From NCBI GenBank assembly GCA_031732875.1, contig JAVMKL010000276.1:1-64000 (forward strand): a stretch of 64,000 bases of DNA, written 5' to 3'. The position numbers and the translations under genes were made by a program. Positions 60,237-64,000 of the stretch are shown one piece after another; positions within the stretch are counted from its first letter, which is position 1, and each line of letters opens with the position of its first letter. This DNA comes from JAVMKJ01 sp031732875. Its GTDB lineage: Bacteria > Pseudomonadota > Gammaproteobacteria > Competibacterales > Competibacteraceae. The notes under the pieces were generated by a model that saw only the letters and a list, made by a program, of their open reading frames with translations, ran no database searches and was not told the origin of the DNA.

Positions 60237-62030
60237 TCAGCGTACCGCCTGACCCTGCTCTCCGCCTCCGCCGGGATCCAGCGACCGCGCCAGGCCGACC
60301 AGGGTCAGGAATTCGCCCCGGTAGCCGTGGGGATCGGCGCCGCGGGCGCCGCGAGCCAGCGCCAGCACTTCGTCGTAACCGAAGTTTTCGGTATAACGCC
60401 CGCCGCGGAGTAACTGGCCGAAACCGGCGACCGCCGCCGCGAACCGGAAACGCTCGCTGGCGCCCTTCCAGTCCCCCATCGCCTGGTCCCGGCGGATCGG
60501 CCATTCCAGCAACTGGCTGGCGTCGCCGTCCGGCTGCTTGTAACGCAACCGCAGAAAGGCGATTTCGTCGCCGCGCGGGGCGGCGTCCGCCGCCGGCTGG
60601 CCGTAGCGCAGCGGTTCGGTCCGGGCGCCGCCGCTGCCTTTCAGGACGATCTCGTACAGGGCGGTGACCGTGTGGCCGGCGCCGATGTCGCCGGCGTCCA
60701 CCGCGTCGTTGCTGAAGTCCTCCCGCCGCAGCACCCGGTTTTCGTAGCCGATCAATCGGTATTCCTCCACCACCGCCGGGTTGAATTCGATCTGGATCTT
60801 CACGTCCCGGGCGATGGTCAGCAGGGTCGCGCTCATCTGCTCGACCAGCACCTTGTTCGCCTCCTGGAGGGTATCGATGTAGGCATGGTTGCCGTTGCCG
60901 GCGTCGGCCAACTGCTCCATCAATCGATCGTTGTAGTTGCCGGCGCCGAAACCGAGCGTGGTCAGAGCGACGCCGCTCTTGCGCTGGGTTTCCACCAGGT
61001 TCTTCAACGCTTCGAAGCTGACCGTGCCGACGTTGAAATCGCCGTCGGTGGCCAGAATCACCCGGTTGACTCCCCCCTTGACGAAGCCTTCGCGGGCCAG
61101 GTTGTAGGCGAGCTGGATGCCGGCGCCGCCGTTGGTGGAACCGCCGGCGCTCAACCGGTCCAGCGCGGCCTCGATCTTCGCTTTCCGGTCGCCGGGAGTC
61201 GGCTCCAGAACCATGCCGGCCGCGCCGGCGTAGACCGCGATCGCCACCCGATCCTCGGGCCGCAACTGCCGGGCCAGCAATTTCAGCGCCGGCTTGAGCA
61301 GGCCGATCTTGTCGGGCGAGTCCATCGAGCCGGACACGTCGATCAGGAACACCAGATTGGCCGGCGGCAACTGGGTTTTCGGCAGATCGTAACCCTTGAT
61401 GCCGATGGCCAGCAGCAGGGTCTTCGGATTCCACGGGGTGGGGGCCAGTTCGGTGTCGACCCGGAACGGCGGCTGGCGGCTGTCCGGCAGCGGATAGTCG
61501 TAGTCGAAGTAGTTGATCAATTCCTCGACCCGGACCGCGTCGCGCGGCGGCAACCGGCCGGCGTTGAGGAAGCGGCGGACGTTGGCGTAGGCACCGGTGT
61601 CCACGTCGATGCTGAAGGTGGAGACCGACTGTTCGGCGGCGCGCTTGACCGGATTTTCCTCCTGATGGGCGTATTGCTCGCGGTCGGTCGGTTCGCTGGG
61701 GAGTCGCAACTGGTCGAGCGATCCGCTCGCCTGCGGTCCGACCGGACGCGCGGGCGCGGCGAGATTCAGGCTCTCCTCCGCGGTCGGCAGCACTCCGATC
61801 CTGGCTCGGGCGGGCGCCTGGCTGGCCGGCGCGGGCGCCGTCACAACGGGCGGCGGCACGACCGGCAGAGGCTCGGGCTTGTCGGCTTCCTCGCGGCGTT
61901 GAACGACCGTGGCCGGAGCCGTCGCCGTTTCCACCTTCGGTCGAGCCTCCGTCGATGGCTTGTCGCCGGACGAACAACCGAGGAGCAGGGCGGCGATGAC
62001 GACCGCGCAGAATGATAAGGTTCGGTTCAT
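60237..62030 (-). CDS. von Willebrand factor A-domain lipoprotein (YfbK-like)
   Basis: A 597-residue lipoprotein: signal peptide with lipobox LLLGC (Cys19), Pro-rich linker (30-90), a vWA-N region (STFSIDVDTGAYANVRRFL; RVEELINYFDYDYP), a vWA domain with intact MIDAS DVSGSM (about 231) and a C-terminal DUF3520-type domain (GGRYTENFGYDEVLALARGA). Homologues resemble E. coli YfbK; function not established. It is transcribed toward the sigma/anti-sigma pair and diverges from the Ser/Thr kinase gene. Confidence 0.9.
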   Translation of the reverse strand: MNRTLSFCAVVIAALLLGCSSGDKPSTEARPKVETATAPATVVQRREEADKPEPLPVVPPPVVTAPAPASQAPARARIGVLPTAEESLNLAAPARPVGPQASGSLDQLRLPSEPTDREQYAHQEENPVKRAAEQSVSTFSIDVDTGAYANVRRFLNAGRLPPRDAVRVEELINYFDYDYPLPDSRQPPFRVDTELAPTPWNPKTLLLAIGIKGYDLPKTQLPPANLVFLIDVSGSMDSPDKIGLLKPALKLLARQLRPEDRVAIAVYAGAAGMVLEPTPGDRKAKIEAALDRLSAGGSTNGGAGIQLAYNLAREGFVKGGVNRVILATDGDFNVGTVSFEALKNLVETQRKSGVALTTLGFGAGNYNDRLMEQLADAGNGNHAYIDTLQEANKVLVEQMSATLLTIARDVKIQIEFNPAVVEEYRLIGYENRVLRREDFSNDAVDAGDIGAGHTVTALYEIVLKGSGGARTEPLRYGQPAADAAPRGDEIAFLRLRYKQPDGDASQLLEWPIRRDQAMGDWKGASERFRFAAAVAGFGQLLRGGRYTENFGYDEVLALARGARGADPHGYRGEFLTLVGLARSLDPGGGGEQGQAVR

Positions 62031-62139
62031 GACATCCTCCATGGCGGCTTGGGATTCATCGTGATAAACGTCATCGGTGGAGAAATGGGGTTATCATTTT
62101 GCTTGATCCCGGAACCTCCACACGAGGCATTCATCCACC

Positions 62140-63105
62140 ATGGAAACGGAAACGCCCCAGATTCCCGGCTACCGCATCGAGAAGATTCTCGGCAAGGGCG
62201 CCATGTCCACCGTTTATCTGGCGGTCCAGGAATCGCTGGACCGGCGCGTGGCGCTCAAGGTTCTGACCCCCAAGCTGGCCGCCGACCCCACCTTCAACAA
62301 GCGCTTCGTCAAGGAAGGCCGGATCATCGCCAAGCTCGCGCACCCGCATATCGTCACCATCCACGATACCGGCAGCCATCAGGACCTTTCCTACATCGCA
62401 ATGGAATACCTGGAAGCCGGCACGCTCCGGGAGCGGATCAAGGTGGGACTGACACCCGAGCAGGCCGCGAACTATTTGTGCCAGATCGCCCAGGCACTGG
62501 GTTACGCGCACCGGCAGAACTGCGTGCACCGCGATATCAAACCGGCCAACATCCTGTTCCGCGACAGGGAGACGGCGATTCTGTCCGATTTCGGCATCGC
62601 CAAAAATCTGGAGGACAAGACTCAGTTGACCGCGGCCGGCTGGCGGGTCGGGACGCCGAATTACATGAGTCCGGAGCAGACGCTGGGCAAGCCAGTGGAC
62701 GCGCGTTCCGACCTGTACAGCCTGGGGATTCTGTTCCACGAGATGTTGACCGGAACCCGGCCCTATCAGGGCGCCGATGCGTTCGAGACGGCGTTGCTGC
62801 ACGTCAAGGGACCGCTGCCGAGGCTCCCGGAACCGCTGCGCCGGTTCCAGCCCGTTCTGGATCGGTTGCTGGCCAAGGACCCACAGGGCCGATTCGCCAG
62901 CGCCGAGGAACTGGTGCAAGCCGTTCAAAAAGTGGCGGCCGGCGGGACCACCGCCGGCGCCGGGACGACCCGGTTCGGTTGGCGGCGAGCGTTGCCCTGG
63001 ATTCTGGCCGCGCTGTTGGCCGGACTGGTGGGGTTGCTGGCCTACCGATTCTGGCCCGTCACTGCCGCCATCGCCCCACCGCCCGTATCGACGGCGCCCC
63101 GCTAG
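62140..63105 (+). CDS. Membrane-anchored Ser/Thr protein kinase (PknB-like)
   Basis: A 321-residue Hanks-type kinase. Gly loop GKGAMSTVYLA (18-28), Lys40 (VALKVL), HRDIKPANIL (about 131), DFGIAK (about 150), GTPNYMSPEQ and DLYSLGI, so all catalytic motifs are intact. A single membrane helix (about 287-308) ends the protein, followed by a short Pro-rich tail, so no sensor domain. It diverges from the vWA lipoprotein gene (109 bp between). Confidence 0.93.
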   Translation: METETPQIPGYRIEKILGKGAMSTVYLAVQESLDRRVALKVLTPKLAADPTFNKRFVKEGRIIAKLAHPHIVTIHDTGSHQDLSYIAMEYLEAGTLRERIKVGLTPEQAANYLCQIAQALGYAHRQNCVHRDIKPANILFRDRETAILSDFGIAKNLEDKTQLTAAGWRVGTPNYMSPEQTLGKPVDARSDLYSLGILFHEMLTGTRPYQGADAFETALLHVKGPLPRLPEPLRRFQPVLDRLLAKDPQGRFASAEELVQAVQKVAAGGTTAGAGTTRFGWRRALPWILAALLAGLVGLLAYRFWPVTAAIAPPPVSTAPR

Positions 63106-63213
63106 CGGGCTGCTCAAAAGTTTTGACAGGTCGGGAGACTGCTTCGCCCCGCTGATCGTACGACGGGTCGCGGCACGGCCCTCCGGTCCCGGCACGGGGT
63201 ATCCAGGGGGTTG

Positions 63214-63444
63214 CTAATGCGAATCCTTGATCAATCCCCCTCGCTCCCGTTGATATTGAGGATAACTCAAACTATTGACCTGGTCGATGCACTGTTGGAT
63301 GGCGCTCTGGGAGAGCAAGGCATCACACTTCTGTCGTTCGCTCGCCTGAAACCCCTCGTACCAAGCCTGCTGGCTGCATCCTGCCGCCAGCAGCGAACCG
63401 TAGACGATCATGCGCCCCAAGTTTCCGCCACGTACCCATGTCAT
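63214..63444 (-). CDS. Small hypothetical lipoprotein
   Basis: About 76 residues, with a lipobox-like LLAAGC near residue 23 and a short polar mature part (QQAWYEGFQASERQKCDALL; Cys pair). Starts at 63468, 63444 or 63411 are possible; 63444 gives a signal peptide of normal length with two Arg in the n-region. Not recognised further. Confidence 0.6.
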   Translation of the reverse strand: MTWVRGGNLGRMIVYGSLLAAGCSQQAWYEGFQASERQKCDALLSQSAIQQCIDQVNSLSYPQYQRERGGLIKDSH

Positions 63445-63478
63445 GCGATATACTCGATTGTGAGACACAAGTGACCCG

Positions 63479-63830
63479 ATGAACGCCGCATTTCAGCGGT
63501 TGAAAATCATCGGCAGGGCCTGCGAGCAGAGGACGGGCGGATTCCCGACCGCTACCCGCTGGTGGAGACGCCGGAGCAGAGCTAGCAGGTCCGCACCATA
63601 ATGCGTCGGACGGGACGCTGATCCTGAACCGGGGCGCGCTGGACGGCGGGACGACCTTAACCGTGGCGCACGCCCGCCGGATCGGCAAGCCGTGTCTGAT
63701 CGTGGCGCTGGAAGGAGGGATCGTGCCAGCGGCATTCCGGGAGTAGCCGGACCGTAACCAGATTGCGGTGCTGAACGTCTCCGGTCCGCGCGAGAGCCAG
63801 CGGCCGGGGGCGTATGCGGCGGCGGACCAT
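63479..63830 (+). pseudogene. Decayed putative molybdenum-carrier (YpsA-like) gene
   Basis: Three pieces match the family in order but in different frames: FQRLKIIG at the start, RAEDGRIPDRYPLVETPEQS then a stop, and NASDGTLILNRGALDGGTTL through KPCLIVALEGG, a further TAG, and IAVLNVSGPRESQRPGAY. The glycine-rich segment expected after KIIG is deleted. With at least one frameshift, one deletion and two stops, it cannot make the normal protein. Confidence 0.72.
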
Positions 63831-63900
63831 GCCAGAACCGCCGTCAGGATAAAGGCGAGTGGTGAAATCCTCGGTTTGATCATGCGATGGCTCTCTACGA

Positions 63901-63999
63901 TCAGCGCGCCAACCCCGCGTCGACCCCGTTCAACTCGACCAAGCGGTCGGCCAATAGCCGCAGGGTCCAGGTCGCCCGCCCTTCGGGCGGGGCACCGCA
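63901..63999 (-). pseudogene. IS630-family transposase fragment at window edge
   Basis: The minus strand reads CGAPPEGRATWTLRLLADRL followed by VELNGVDAGLAR and a TGA at 63901-63903. This matches the middle of IS630 transposases (SAPPKGRARWTLQLLADKLVEL) but stops where the DDE domain should begin, so it is a truncated or broken copy continuing beyond the window. Confidence 0.68.
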
Positions 64000-64000
64000 G

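Overview
The window looks like a chromosome segment of a high-GC gammaproteobacterium. This rests on gene order: argH/hemC-hemD-hemX-hemY, bamC-dapA-gcvR-bcp-phoH, mutL-miaA-hfq-hflX-hflK-hflC-DUF2065-hisZ-purA and tRNA-Leu-rnr-rlmB are arrangements typical of that class. A PsrA-type fatty-acid regulator, a FadL porin, HemX/HemY and an exosortase-A-type ligase/decarboxylase pair fit a sewage or sediment lineage such as Competibacteraceae; that family-level guess is inference. No rRNA operon, CRISPR array or intact insertion sequence was seen.

Layout. 1-5025: lipid uptake and beta-oxidation (FadN-like bifunctional enzyme cut by the left edge, FadL porin, PsrA-like repressor with a perfect operator) and a small glutaredoxin-like protein. 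5144-7968: exosortase-A-associated acyl-CoA ligase and PLP decarboxylase, without the usual acyl carrier protein or exosortase. 8007-12452: a five-gene acyl-CoA catabolic operon (SDR dehydrogenase, acyl-CoA dehydrogenase, alpha-methylacyl-CoA racemase, thioesterase, BadI-like ring hydrolase). 12636-15432: a small unknown protein, an esterase, a DUF4019 protein and a nucleotidyltransferase-like gene bracketed by a 58-bp direct repeat. 15711-21730: argH diverging from hemCDXY. 21782-28660: ubiD and a ferredoxin-type reductase, separated by an inserted two-gene ATPase cassette (PHP-SMC protein and AlbA-type protein). 28824-31993: TRAP transporter. 32082-36369: DUF2782, Mut7-C RNase-like protein, rlmB, rnr. 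36479-48628: tRNA-Leu and the purA-hisZ-hflCK-hflX-hfq-miaA-mutL-bamC-dapA block. 48791-52837: gcvR-like, bcp, phoH-like and cls. 52845-58123: DUF2760 plus two Hsp70-family genes. 58360-63105: PilH-like regulator, sigma/anti-sigma-like pair, vWA lipoprotein and Ser/Thr kinase. 63214-64000: a small lipoprotein, a decayed molybdenum-carrier gene and an IS630 transposase fragment.

Most genes are core housekeeping genes. The most unusual material is: (i) a dispersed GC-rich palindromic repeat that lies between genes at four or more places and also sits in frame inside the larger Hsp70 gene at two places; (ii) the apparent AUC start of that same gene, in the same frame as the preceding gene's stop; (iii) the PHP-SMC/AlbA cassette, part of which is AT-rich, with a MITE-like palindrome between its genes; and (iv) the duplicated DUF4019 gene end around the nucleotidyltransferase gene.
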